From NCBI GenBank assembly GCA_964393335.1, contig CAYMTN010000100.1, positions 1-18,273 of the forward strand: a stretch of DNA of 18,273 nt. The letters are read 5' to 3'. The translations under genes were made by a program, and so were the position numbers. Of the stretch, positions 6,620-13,848 are shown piece after piece. Every line of letters begins with the position of its first letter. Position 1 is the stretch's first letter. The notes beneath the pieces are model-generated. The model was given only the letters and a program-made list of their open reading frames with translations, made no database searches and was not told the origin of the DNA. This DNA is from CAYMTN01 sp964393335 (GTDB lineage: Bacteria > Chloroflexota > Anaerolineae > Aggregatilineales > Aggregatilineaceae).

Positions 6620-9262
6620 TCAATCGCCCGGTTCTGCGGCGGGAGTCTGGCGGCGGGGTTTATGCGGTTTGGGCACGCCGCCGGGCCACCACGTCCACCG
6701 GCCAAACAGCGCTGCCAGCGCCGGATCAAGCACCGTGCGCACTACAAACGTGTCGATCAGCACGCCGACCGCCACCGCGAACCCCAATTCGAGCAGCCCC
6801 GCAATCTCGCCTGCCATCATCGCGGCGAATGTGCCGGACAGGATCATGCCCGCCGACGTGATGATCGCCCCGGTCGTGGCAACGGCCACGTGTACGCCCT
6901 CGCGGATGCCATGGTTACCGACTTCTTCTTTGATGCGCCCAAACAGGAAGATGCTGTAGTCGATGCCAAGTGCGACCAGGAAGACAAACGCGAAAAACGG
7001 CACGTACCATGTCAGCCCCTCGACACCCATGAACGTCTTGAACACGAGATTGGTCAGGCCGAGGGTGAAGGTATAACTCAGCACAACGGTCCCGATCAGG
7101 TACATGGGCGCGACGATGCTGTGCAGCATCAGCAGCAGCACGATAAAGATACCGATGAGCACAAACGAGATAGCGCGCAGCAGGTCACGGTTCATCGTGT
7201 CGCGGATGTCCGTATTCACGGCTGCGCCGCCGCTGGCGACCGCGTCCCCATGATCCTGATAGCGCGCCAGGATGCCGCGAATCGCGGCTGTCGTATCCAT
7301 GGCTTTGTCGCTGCTGGGCGACTCGGCCAGGATCACGTCGAGCTTAAAGGCGGTGCCATCGCTGGCGAGGTACCGGGTGGTGAGTTGTTGCAGCAAACTG
7401 GCATTTATCACGTCACCAGAGCCGGGCTGATCAGGCAGGGCGGCCAGCAAACCGCTTAACTCGGTTGGCATCATGTACGGATTTTCGACTGTCTGGAATC
7501 GTTCGGCCAGCCCCTGTACGGCGCTGCGTAATTCGTCCTGGTGAGTCGCCAACTGCAACGGATTGTCAAGCAGCGTTTGCAGTGTTTGCAGGTTGGGATC
7601 GTCCGTTATTTCGGGGAAACGTTCGACCAGCAGGGCGAGGTACTGCCGCATACTGGCCAGCATCTGCGTGATCTGGCTTGCATCCGGCGACGTGTTTCCG
7701 CCTGTTTGGACGCTGTCGAACATGCTCAGCGCCAGTGTAAGCTGGCTGCTGACGGACAATAGGTTGGTGGGCTGGCCGTTATGCCGGCCCAACGGGTCAT
7801 TCAAGCCGCGCACATCTGCGACGCCCGGCAGCGCGGCCAGGTCATCAGTCAGGTGCACGATGTCCCCGGCAATCTGGCCTGGATCGCGCCCGGTCACGAC
7901 GACGGTCACCGGCAGCGCGGCGCCTGGGCCCAGGCTGTCTTTCATCAGGTCAAAGCCTTGAACCGCCGGTTTGTTGTCCGGCAGGTCGGCCAGGATGTCG
8001 TACGCGACGCGCTGGCTGACGCCGTAGGCTGAGAGTGGAGCCATGACCACCACGATCACCACGATCACCGGCAGGGGATAGGTGCTGACCCATTTCGACG
8101 TCAGTTTGTACCAGCGCCCGTTAGCGCGGTGCGTGGCGGTGCCGGGCCAAAAGGCGCGATCGCCGAGCGTCGCCAGCAGTGCCGGGACCAGCGTCAGCCC
8201 TGCCAGCAGCGATACAACGATCCCCAGGGCCAGGGCCGGACCGCTGGTCCTAAAGATGCCCATTTCCGCGAAGATCATCGCCATGAACCCGACGAAAATC
8301 GTGCCTGCGCTGCTGGTGATCGTCTCGCCGACGCGGTGCACCGTGTGCGCGGTCGCATCCTCAATGCCGGGATGGTCGGCCATCTCCTCGCGGAAGCGGC
8401 TGATCAAAAACAGGCAGTAGTCGGTGCCTGCCCCGTACATCACCACCACGAGTAACACGTTGGCATAGGATGTGATCGTCATGATGCTGTCGCCCATGGC
8501 AGCCACGATACCGCGCGTAATCAGGTAGGCAATCGTCACCGATGCCAGCGGAATCAGCGGGCTGACCGGCGAACGGTAGACGATCAGCAGCATGACGATC
8601 ACCAGAATCACCGTAACCCAGATCGTGCGGTCCACGCTGGTTTTGATCGATTCGGTCGTGTTGGTGACGATGGGCGCGCTGCCGGTCTGGTAAGTGCGCA
8701 CACCGGCGGGCCGGTGCGTTTCCATCCACGCGTCGATGGCGTCGAGCGCTTTTAACGAGGCATCTTCGGAGGCGGAAGTCGCCAGGTTGACTCGTACCAG
8801 TGCGATCCGGTTCGCCAACGCGGGATCGCCGGTGTTGTCGGAGGCCACCATCAGCGTCGCCGCCGCCGCTGACGAGGTGGGTACGTCCACCGACTCGATG
8901 TTAGAGGGGGCGTCGGGGCTGGTCAGCCATGTTTGCAGGGCCTGGATAAAACGCCCGACGGGCGTATCGATTGAGTCCGCAAAAGTAGGGGCACTCTCGT
9001 TAAAAACGCCGGTTGGCGTGTCACGCGCATCGATCACGATCACGGTATTGCTGGGCGAAAAATCGTTGGGGAACGCCGCCTTGTATACCGCTTCCGCATG
9101 GGCGAATGGCGCGTTATCCGGCAAAAAATCGGCCAGGTTCGAACTGGCAACATCGTTGATGTTCGGTGCCAACAGCGTGATGATCGCGGCAGCGGCGATC
9201 CATATCACGATGATTGGAACGCGATAGCGGGTCGCAAAATGCCCCATACGTTCAAAAACCAT
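6620..9262 (-). CDS. MMPL/RND-family transporter
   Basis: Proton-driven membrane exporter of the MMPL (RND superfamily) type, 880 aa. Layout: membrane segment 1 (about residues 15-32), a large extracytoplasmic domain, five more segments, then a repeat of the same plan with a second soluble domain and a C-terminal membrane bundle, about 12 segments in total. The two proton-relay Asp-Tyr pairs are present: G-T-D-Y-C-L-F-L (D281-Y282) and G-I-D-Y-S-I-F-L-F (D768-Y769), equivalent to those of MmpL3. The start has Shine-Dalgarno GGAGGT (complement of 9270-9275) at 7-nt spacing. It lies 33 nt downstream of a TetR-type regulator on the same strand and must be its main target. Cargo may be lipids or drugs; the sequence does not say which. 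Confidence 0.9.
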   Translation of the reverse strand: MVFERMGHFATRYRVPIIVIWIAAAAIITLLAPNINDVASSNLADFLPDNAPFAHAEAVYKAAFPNDFSPSNTVIVIDARDTPTGVFNESAPTFADSIDTPVGRFIQALQTWLTSPDAPSNIESVDVPTSSAAAATLMVASDNTGDPALANRIALVRVNLATSASEDASLKALDAIDAWMETHRPAGVRTYQTGSAPIVTNTTESIKTSVDRTIWVTVILVIVMLLIVYRSPVSPLIPLASVTIAYLITRGIVAAMGDSIMTITSYANVLLVVVMYGAGTDYCLFLISRFREEMADHPGIEDATAHTVHRVGETITSSAGTIFVGFMAMIFAEMGIFRTSGPALALGIVVSLLAGLTLVPALLATLGDRAFWPGTATHRANGRWYKLTSKWVSTYPLPVIVVIVVVMAPLSAYGVSQRVAYDILADLPDNKPAVQGFDLMKDSLGPGAALPVTVVVTGRDPGQIAGDIVHLTDDLAALPGVADVRGLNDPLGRHNGQPTNLLSVSSQLTLALSMFDSVQTGGNTSPDASQITQMLASMRQYLALLVERFPEITDDPNLQTLQTLLDNPLQLATHQDELRSAVQGLAERFQTVENPYMMPTELSGLLAALPDQPGSGDVINASLLQQLTTRYLASDGTAFKLDVILAESPSSDKAMDTTAAIRGILARYQDHGDAVASGGAAVNTDIRDTMNRDLLRAISFVLIGIFIVLLLMLHSIVAPMYLIGTVVLSYTFTLGLTNLVFKTFMGVEGLTWYVPFFAFVFLVALGIDYSIFLFGRIKEEVGNHGIREGVHVAVATTGAIITSAGMILSGTFAAMMAGEIAGLLELGFAVAVGVLIDTFVVRTVLDPALAALFGRWTWWPGGVPKPHKPRRQTPAAEPGD

Positions 9263-9295
9263 GCGGAGTACCTCCGTGTAAGACGAATCGTGAGT

Positions 9296-9895
9296 TCATG
9301 CTCCCTCAGGCACGACACCGTGACGTAAGGTCGTGGCGACCATGTGCCCCATCTCAACGGCAGAATAGCCGGTAACCGTTTCGAGCCACCAGCCAAGCAG
9401 TTGAATCATGATGCCGGTGATGATCTGGGCCGTGACGTTGGCCGGGAAACGCGGTGGGTGGGGTTTCTGGGCAAACTCGGTTACGATGCTGCGTTCGATG
9501 ATTTGTGCCATGTAGCTGCGTCCGAAAGCATTAAGTTGGGTTGATGCGCCGCCGCCGACCATCACCAGCAGCAGCTCGCGATTTTCCTCGGCCCAGCCGA
9601 AAATCTGCTCAAAGCTGCTTTGTATCCATTCCGGCGTGATGGAAAGCGCCGGGTCTTCGCCCCAGATTTGCGCCAGCAGCGCCTCGAAACCCCGCTCCAT
9701 CAGCTCGCGGACACATTCTTCTTTGTTGGGAAAATGCTTGTAAAATGTGGCTTTGCTCACGTTGGCATGGTCGGTGATGTCGAGGATTTCAACGTTGTTG
9801 TACCCTTTTTCAGCGATCATATCCCGCGCGGCATCCAACAAACAGTGGTGCGTGGCGGCTTTACGTTGTGCGTGGCGGCTGGGTGATGCGCACAT
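9296..9895 (-). CDS. TetR/AcrR-family transcriptional regulator
   Basis: Ligand-responsive repressor of 199 aa. The N-terminal TetR helix-turn-helix is clear at about residues 14-60: L-L-D-A-A-R-D-M-I-A-E-K-G-Y, then I-T-D-H-A-N-V-S-K-A-T-F-Y-K-H-F-P-N-K-E-E. The C-terminal ligand/dimer domain is unassigned. The ATG at 9895 is preceded by AAGGGA (complement of 9903-9908) at 7-nt spacing. It is first in a two-gene unit with the MMPL exporter. Two palindromic operators lie 23-58 nt upstream of its start codon, so it very probably represses itself and the exporter. The inducer is unknown, possibly an exporter substrate. Confidence 0.92.
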   Translation of the reverse strand: MCASPSRHAQRKAATHHCLLDAARDMIAEKGYNNVEILDITDHANVSKATFYKHFPNKEECVRELMERGFEALLAQIWGEDPALSITPEWIQSSFEQIFGWAEENRELLLVMVGGGASTQLNAFGRSYMAQIIERSIVTEFAQKPHPPRFPANVTAQIITGIMIQLLGWWLETVTGYSAVEMGHMVATTLRHGVVPEGA

Positions 9896-9917
9896 ACAAT
9901 ATCCCTTTTGGGGAATG

Positions 9918-9953
9918 GTATACGAGTCGTATAATAGTATACGAGCCGTATAC
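9918..9953 (-). promoter_or_regulatory. Tandem TetR operators with embedded promoter
   Basis: Two near-identical 17-bp palindromes: GTATACGAGTCGTATAA (9918-9934) and GTATACGAGCCGTATAC (9937-9953). They differ at two positions, and their centres are 19 bp apart. Each is made of GTATACG-N3-CGTATA half-sites. A minus-strand -10-like TATACT (complement of 9936-9941) lies at the junction of the two sites, and a perfect TATAAT (9930-9935) exists on the plus strand. Repressor binding here would block the promoter of the tetR-mmpL unit. Confidence 0.75.
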
Positions 9954-10002
9954 TATATTACCATACTGGGGTGAGATGGCAAGTGACTCGTCAGGCGCGC
10001 AA

Positions 10003-10031
10003 TTGACCACCTCTGGCCCTGCGGTTAGAAT
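10003..10031 (+). promoter_or_regulatory. Sigma-70-type promoter upstream of the SDR-like gene
   Basis: TTGACC (10003-10008), 17-nt spacer, TAGAAT (10026-10031): the same boxes and spacing as the asnS promoter at 2335-2363. A start near 10038 would give a leader of about 157 nt before the gene at 10195, with the palindromic repeat 10092-10140 inside it. The 299 nt between tetR and the SDR-like gene otherwise hold only the operators and this repeat. Confidence 0.5.
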
Positions 10032-10091
10032 GATGCTGAGTTGGGGGCCGTGCATAATGGAGAACACAATCAGAGATGGCATAGTTTTTTC

Positions 10092-10140
10092 GTAGGGGCG
10101 GCGCTTGCCCCGCCCTGGGCGCAGCAAGCAGCGCCCCTAC
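10092..10140. repeat. 49-bp imperfect palindromic repeat element
   Basis: Outer 17-base arms (10092-10108 and 10124-10140) are inverted repeats with 15 of 17 positions pairing; outermost GTAGGGGC / GCCCCTAC is perfect. The right half recurs at 2264-2287 (23 of 24). It looks like a REP/MITE-type intergenic element. No open frame is associated with it. Confidence 0.6.
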
Positions 10141-10194
10141 ATTCTGCCATTTTTATTTGACTTCTCCATAAGATGGAAGTGATCTGAGCGATTC

Positions 10195-11004
10195 ATGCCG
10201 AGGCGCAACTGGAACAGGGTTTTTGTCACGGGCGGCACCAGTTTTATTGGGCTGCGCGTCGTGGCGGCTTTGGTCGATGTAGGCGCGGATGTAACCGTGC
10301 TGGTGCGCCCTGAATACGAAGAAAAATTGGGCGCGCTGCGCCGTCATGTGCACATGGTATCCGGCGACGTGTGGAACAGCGCCAGCCTCAAAGGGCGGTC
10401 GCGTGGGTACGGCGTGGTGATTCACCTGGTGGGTAGCATTCGCGCGCAGCCGGAGCGCGGCCTGACATTTCACCAGTTGAACCTGGTTTCCGCCCGCAAC
10501 GTGATTGGCATGGCGGTAAGCGATGGCGTGCCCTATTTCGTGCTGCTGAGCGCGATGTCGCGCCCGCCGGGTGTCTCGTCGGAATACCTGCGCAGCAAAC
10601 GTGAAGCAGAAGAATATCTGCGGAACAGCGGGCTGCGCTGGGCGGTTATTCGCGCGCCGATGCTGTTTGCGCGCGAGCAGCGCGGCGGGCGCTTTTTTGC
10701 GACGCTATCGTGGGTTGGATCGCTGCCGTTTGTGCGGGTGCTGGTTGGACGCCGCACGCCGCAGCCGGTCGGCCTCGTGGCGCGGGGTATTGCCCAGGTG
10801 GCGCTGCAAGACGATCTCCCGCGTGACCAGATGCTCTATGCCGGACACCTGCGGCGCTTGGGGCGCATCCAAATCCAAAAAGAACGGCGCGCGCGCCAGA
10901 CCCCCCGCTCGCGCCGCCAGCGATCCGTCCCGTCGAATAACCTGGCGGACGACGAGACGCCGTTCGGCTGGCTGCCACAGCCCGCGCCGCAGGATGACGA
11001 ATAG
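10195..11004 (+). CDS. NAD(P)-binding protein, atypical SDR (NDUFA9/NmrA-like)
   Basis: Rossmann-fold protein of 269 aa. The dinucleotide-binding loop V-T-G-G-T-S-F-I-G is at residues 11-19, followed by a strand/helix pair and V-L-V-R, which suits NAD(P). V-V-I-H-L-V-G-S-I is the usual strand-4 motif. A Y-x-x-x-K pair is present (Y131, K135), and then V-I-R-A-P-M-L-F, as in the epimerase-like atypical SDRs that include NmrA-like and complex I NDUFA9-like proteins. The last 50 or so residues are Arg-rich and then acidic and look disordered; they are not part of the fold. The ribosome site before the ATG at 10195 is weak. Candidate promoter at 10003-10031. Substrate and role cannot be assigned. 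Confidence 0.8.
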   Translation: MPRRNWNRVFVTGGTSFIGLRVVAALVDVGADVTVLVRPEYEEKLGALRRHVHMVSGDVWNSASLKGRSRGYGVVIHLVGSIRAQPERGLTFHQLNLVSARNVIGMAVSDGVPYFVLLSAMSRPPGVSSEYLRSKREAEEYLRNSGLRWAVIRAPMLFAREQRGGRFFATLSWVGSLPFVRVLVGRRTPQPVGLVARGIAQVALQDDLPRDQMLYAGHLRRLGRIQIQKERRARQTPRSRRQRSVPSNNLADDETPFGWLPQPAPQDDE

Positions 11005-11157
11005 AGGGCCGTTGCCCCCTGGGTGATGTGTCGCGACTGCTGGACGAGGCTGGTGCAGATCATCGCGCTGTCCGGCGCACCGGCCCAACTAAACGTGGAC
11101 TCAGCGTAATCCGATCGATTTTGGCGCAAAACCCCCGTGTAATTCCCTCCAGTTGTG

Positions 11158-11166
11158 TGCTAAAAT
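11158..11166 (+). promoter_or_regulatory. Extended -10 promoter of the transporter gene, probably giving a leaderless mRNA
   Basis: TGC-TAAAAT, an extended -10 element (TAAAAT at 11161-11166), ends 7 nt before the ATG at 11174. Transcription would start at or next to the start codon. No Shine-Dalgarno sequence is visible, and no good -35 box lies 17 nt upstream. The 11005-11160 stretch before it shows no gene. Confidence 0.45.
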
Positions 11167-11173
11167 AGCGGGC

Positions 11174-11893
11174 ATGAATGCTGAAACGAACCGCAACTAC
11201 CGTTACTACGATCTGGTGATGGCGCTGTTTGTCACCGTGTTGTTGATCAGCAACCTGCTCAGCAGCGCCAAGATCATCGATCTCAAAATGTCGCTGGGGC
11301 CGATTGCGTTGGCGTTTGACGCCGGGACGCTGGTCTTCCCGATCAGCTACATTTTTGGGGACGTGCTGACCGAGGTCTACGGTTACAGGCGATCCCGGCG
11401 TGTGATCTGGGCCGGGTTTGGCGCAAACGTGATGCTCGGCATTTTCGTGTGGTTCGCGGGCGTGATGCCCGGCGAATCTGAATGGATGGGCTACGCGGGC
11501 CAGGATGCTTACGACGCTATTCTGGGCGGGGTCAGCGGTTTGATCGTCGCCAGCCTGGTGGCGTATTTCCTGGGCGAGTTTTCCAACAGTTATGTTCTGG
11601 CGAAAATGAAGGTCTGGACCGAGGGGCGCTGGTTGTGGACGCGCACCATCGGCAGCACGCTGGTAGGCGAAGCCGTCGATACGACCGTCTTCATGTCGAT
11701 CGCCACGCTGCTTGGGGTGTTCCCGCTGGAGATCATGCTGTCGCTGATCGTGACCAACTATATCCTCAAGGTCGGTTTCGAGGCGGCGCTGACGCCGTTC
11801 ACTTACCGGGCAGTGAACCTGCTCAAAGCGGCTGAACACGAAGACTACTACGACCGCCACACCGACTTCAACCCGTTCAAGCTCAGCGTGTGA
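11174..11893 (+). CDS. yhhQ: Queuosine-precursor transporter (YhhQ/VUT family)
   Basis: Integral membrane transporter of 239 aa, family Vut_1, whose characterised members import preQ0/preQ1 or queuine. About six hydrophobic segments are visible. The family signature F-P-I-S-Y-I-F-G-D-V-L-T-E-V-Y-G-Y (about residues 54-70) is complete, and the later V-G-E-A-V-D-T (about residues 165-171) and Y-I-L-K-V segments match too. The ATG at 11174 is preferred over the TTG seven codons upstream because the upstream codons overlap the extended -10 element. A tRNA-guanine transglycosylase gene lies two genes downstream, which fits import of a 7-deazaguanine base for tRNA modification. The 65-nt gap to rsmI holds a GC hairpin, so the two may be separately transcribed. 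The ligand could be preQ0, preQ1 or queuine. Confidence 0.9.
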   Translation: MNAETNRNYRYYDLVMALFVTVLLISNLLSSAKIIDLKMSLGPIALAFDAGTLVFPISYIFGDVLTEVYGYRRSRRVIWAGFGANVMLGIFVWFAGVMPGESEWMGYAGQDAYDAILGGVSGLIVASLVAYFLGEFSNSYVLAKMKVWTEGRWLWTRTIGSTLVGEAVDTTVFMSIATLLGVFPLEIMLSLIVTNYILKVGFEAALTPFTYRAVNLLKAAEHEDYYDRHTDFNPFKLSV

Positions 11894-11910
11894 CGCTGCA
11901 CATCGAATCT

Positions 11911-11946
11911 GGTACCGGGGCGCGCTCAGCGCCCCTGTGGCGTACC
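11911..11946. repeat. GC-rich hairpin between yhhQ and rsmI
   Basis: Perfect stem GGGGCGC (11917-11923) / GCGCCCC (11929-11935) with a 5-nt loop, flanked by a second paired segment GGTAC (11911-11915) / GTACC (11942-11946). No T run follows. It shares AGGGGCGCTG (read on the minus strand) with the repeat at 10092-10140 and may be a diverged relative. It could also weaken read-through from yhhQ. Confidence 0.45.
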
Positions 11947-11958
11947 GGGGAATCCACC

Positions 11959-12736
11959 ATGCTTTATCTGGTCGCAACACCGATTGGCAATCTGGGTGAC
12001 ATCAGTTTACGCGCGCTGGAAACGCTGCGCTCCGTCGATCTGGTTGCCAGCGAGGACACGCGTAAAACCGGGCTGCTGCTCAAACATTTCGAGATCAAAA
12101 AGCCGCAAATCGCGTTTTTTGAGCACAACGAGCAGCGCGCCGGACGCAAAATCATCGAGGCGCTGCAAGACGCGAAAGAAGATTTGCAATGAACGCTTTG
12201 ATTAANNNNNNNNNNAGGCGCTGCAAGACGGTAAATCGGTGGCGCTGGTGACCAATGCCGGGACGCCCGGCATTTCTGATCCCGGCTTTACGCTGGTGCG
12301 CGACGTGGTCGACGCCGGGTTACCGGTGACGATGGTGCCGGGCGCGAGCGCGGTGATCATGGCGCTGGTGCTGTCCGGGCTGCCGATGCATTCATTCACC
12401 TTCCGGGGATTCCCGCCGCGCAAAGGCGGGCCGCGCCGCCGTTTTCTGGCGGTTGACCAGGAATCGCCGCATACGCTCATCTTTTACGAAAGCCCCTACC
12501 GCCTGGTGAAGTTCCTTACAGACGCGTTGGCGGTGTTGGGTGATCGGCCTGCCGCCGTGACCAACGACCTCACCAAGCTCTATGAGACGGTTCACCGGGG
12601 TACGCTCTCTGGTTTGATCGCGGTGTTTCAGGACGAGGAACCGCGCGGCGAATATACGGTTGTCATCGCCGGGAAGGATTCAGCCGCAAGTCCGCCGGAT
12701 GCTGATCTTGACGACGATGGCGAATGGGACCGCTGA
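11959..12736 (+). CDS. rsmI: 16S rRNA (cytidine1402-2'-O)-methyltransferase, interrupted by an assembly gap
   Basis: RsmI 2'-O-methylates C1402 in the ribosomal decoding centre. The 5' part has T-P-I-G-N-L-G-D-I and S-E-D-T-R-K-T-G-L-L-L; the 3' part has N-A-G-T-P-G-I-S-D-P-G, G-F-P-P-R-K-G and I-F-Y-E-S-P-Y-R-L, all diagnostic. The frame is broken at 12173-12230 by 33 nt of odd sequence with a stop, ten N and a second copy of AGGCGCTGCAAGACG. Joining the two copies removes 58 nt and gives E-A-L-Q-D-G-K-S-V-A-L-V, as in the family, so the real gene is probably intact (about 239 aa). It lacks the C-terminal helical domain of the longer E. coli protein (286 aa) and ends in an acidic tail. A GGGGA ribosome site precedes the ATG at 11959. 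The tgt gene starts at its stop. Confidence 0.9.
12158..12230. other. Scaffold gap with unmerged contig overlap
   Basis: AGGCGCTGCAAGACG occurs at 12158-12172 and again at 12216-12230, just after ten N (12206-12215). The 33 nt between the first copy and the N run are only about 33% GC, unlike the flanks. Removal of one copy and everything between the copies restores rsmI. The N run is a placeholder, not a measured gap. Confidence 0.85.
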
Positions 12737-12738
12737 GG

Positions 12739-13848
12739 ATGGGTGAGCGTCTTCTCTCTTTGCCACATGGCGACCTGCGACTGCCCGCTTTTTTGCCGGA
12801 TGCAACACGCGGCGTAGTACGCGCCGTCGACAGCGCGGATTTGGAAGCATGTGACGTGGGGGCGCTGGTGATGAATACCTATCACTTGATGCAGCGCCCC
12901 GGCTCCACGACGATCCGCGCGTTGGGCGGGCTGCACCACATGACCGGCTGGCGGCGGCCTATTATGACCGATTCCGGCGGATTTCAGGTGTATTCGCTGA
13001 TCCGCCAGAATCCAAAATACGGGCGGCTGAACGACAAGGGCGCGATCTTCACGCCAGATGGCAGCGGGCGAAAGTTCAGCCTCACGCCGGAGAAAAGTAT
13101 CCAGCTTCAAATGAGTTATGGCGCGGATATTCTCGTGTGCCTGGACGACTGCACCCATGCCGACGATCCGCTTGCCGAACAGCAGTTAAGCGTCAAGCGC
13201 ACCGTCGAATGGGCGCGGCGTTCCAAGCGGGAATTTGAGCGCCTGGCCGGCCAGAAACGGCTGGCTGGCACCGAGCGCCCGCTCTTGTTTGCGGTGATCC
13301 AGGGGGGCGCTAACCACGAGCTGCGCAGCCAATGTGCCGCCGATTTACTTGAGATCGGCTTTGATGGGTTTGGATACGGCGGGTGGCCGCTGGACAGCGA
13401 TAATAATCTGCTGACCGATATGCTGGCGCTGACGCGCGAACTCGTGCCGCCGCACCTGCCGGTACACGCGCTGGGCGTGGGGCACCCTGGCAACGTGGCC
13501 GCCTGCGCGCGCATGGGCTACCCAATGTTTGACAGCGCCATGCCTACTCGCGACGCGCGCAACGGCAGGCTGTACGTATTCACGACGGATGACCCGCGCG
13601 CTATCGGCGGGGCGAGCGACGACTGGTTCGCGTATGTATATGCCGGTGATGACAAGCATATCAAAGCCAGCACGCCGGTATCGCCGTTTTGTGACTGCGC
13701 ATGTTGTACGCGCTATTCGCTGGGTTACCTGCACCACCTGTATAAGATCGGCGATGCGCTGTTCATGCGGCTGGCGACGATCCACAACGTGCGTTTTATG
13801 ATAAGACTGATGGACTGCTTGCGGGGAGCAGACCATGAGTCACGGTGA
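12739..13848 (+). CDS. tgt: Divergent tRNA-guanine transglycosylase family protein
   Basis: TGT-fold enzyme that swaps a tRNA guanine for a 7-deazaguanine base, normally at wobble position 34. Kept: D-S-G-G-F-Q-V (general base D78), A-V-I-Q-G-G, M-F-D-S-A-M-P-T-R with nucleophile D265, R-N-G-like N-G-R-L-Y-V, and zinc ligands C318, C320, C323 and H349. Changed: the base-binding loop, normally G-G-L-A-V-G-E-P, is G-G-W-P-L-D-S-D-N (residues 214-222), and C after the nucleophile is S. An insertion follows N-G-R-L-Y-V. So the base or target may differ from the bacterial preQ1 enzyme. It begins at the rsmI stop; an in-frame ATG at 12724, five codons earlier, is an alternative, and neither has a well-spaced ribosome site. 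Its 3' end overlaps the next gene by 14 nt. Family sure, substrate not. Confidence 0.85.
   Translation: MGERLLSLPHGDLRLPAFLPDATRGVVRAVDSADLEACDVGALVMNTYHLMQRPGSTTIRALGGLHHMTGWRRPIMTDSGGFQVYSLIRQNPKYGRLNDKGAIFTPDGSGRKFSLTPEKSIQLQMSYGADILVCLDDCTHADDPLAEQQLSVKRTVEWARRSKREFERLAGQKRLAGTERPLLFAVIQGGANHELRSQCAADLLEIGFDGFGYGGWPLDSDNNLLTDMLALTRELVPPHLPVHALGVGHPGNVAACARMGYPMFDSAMPTRDARNGRLYVFTTDDPRAIGGASDDWFAYVYAGDDKHIKASTPVSPFCDCACCTRYSLGYLHHLYKIGDALFMRLATIHNVRFMIRLMDCLRGADHESR

Noticed and set aside
10029..10095. Short leader peptide frame starting at the ATG 10029 before the SDR-like gene
   Set aside because: No ribosome site, its start lies inside the promoter -10 box, and there is no run of regulatory codons.
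11005..11173. PreQ1 riboswitch or tRNA before the YhhQ-type gene
   Set aside because: The likely transcription start is at the ATG, and I find no preQ1 aptamer-like hairpin with A-rich tail and no tRNA T-loop motif.
11060..11980. Long minus-strand open frame opposite yhhQ
   Set aside because: Antisense shadow of the transporter with the same low-complexity polar composition; no ribosome site or family motif.
11959..12736. rsmI as a pseudogene or programmed frameshift
   Set aside because: The break coincides with N bases and a repeated 15-mer; merging restores the frame exactly, so an assembly cause is much more likely.
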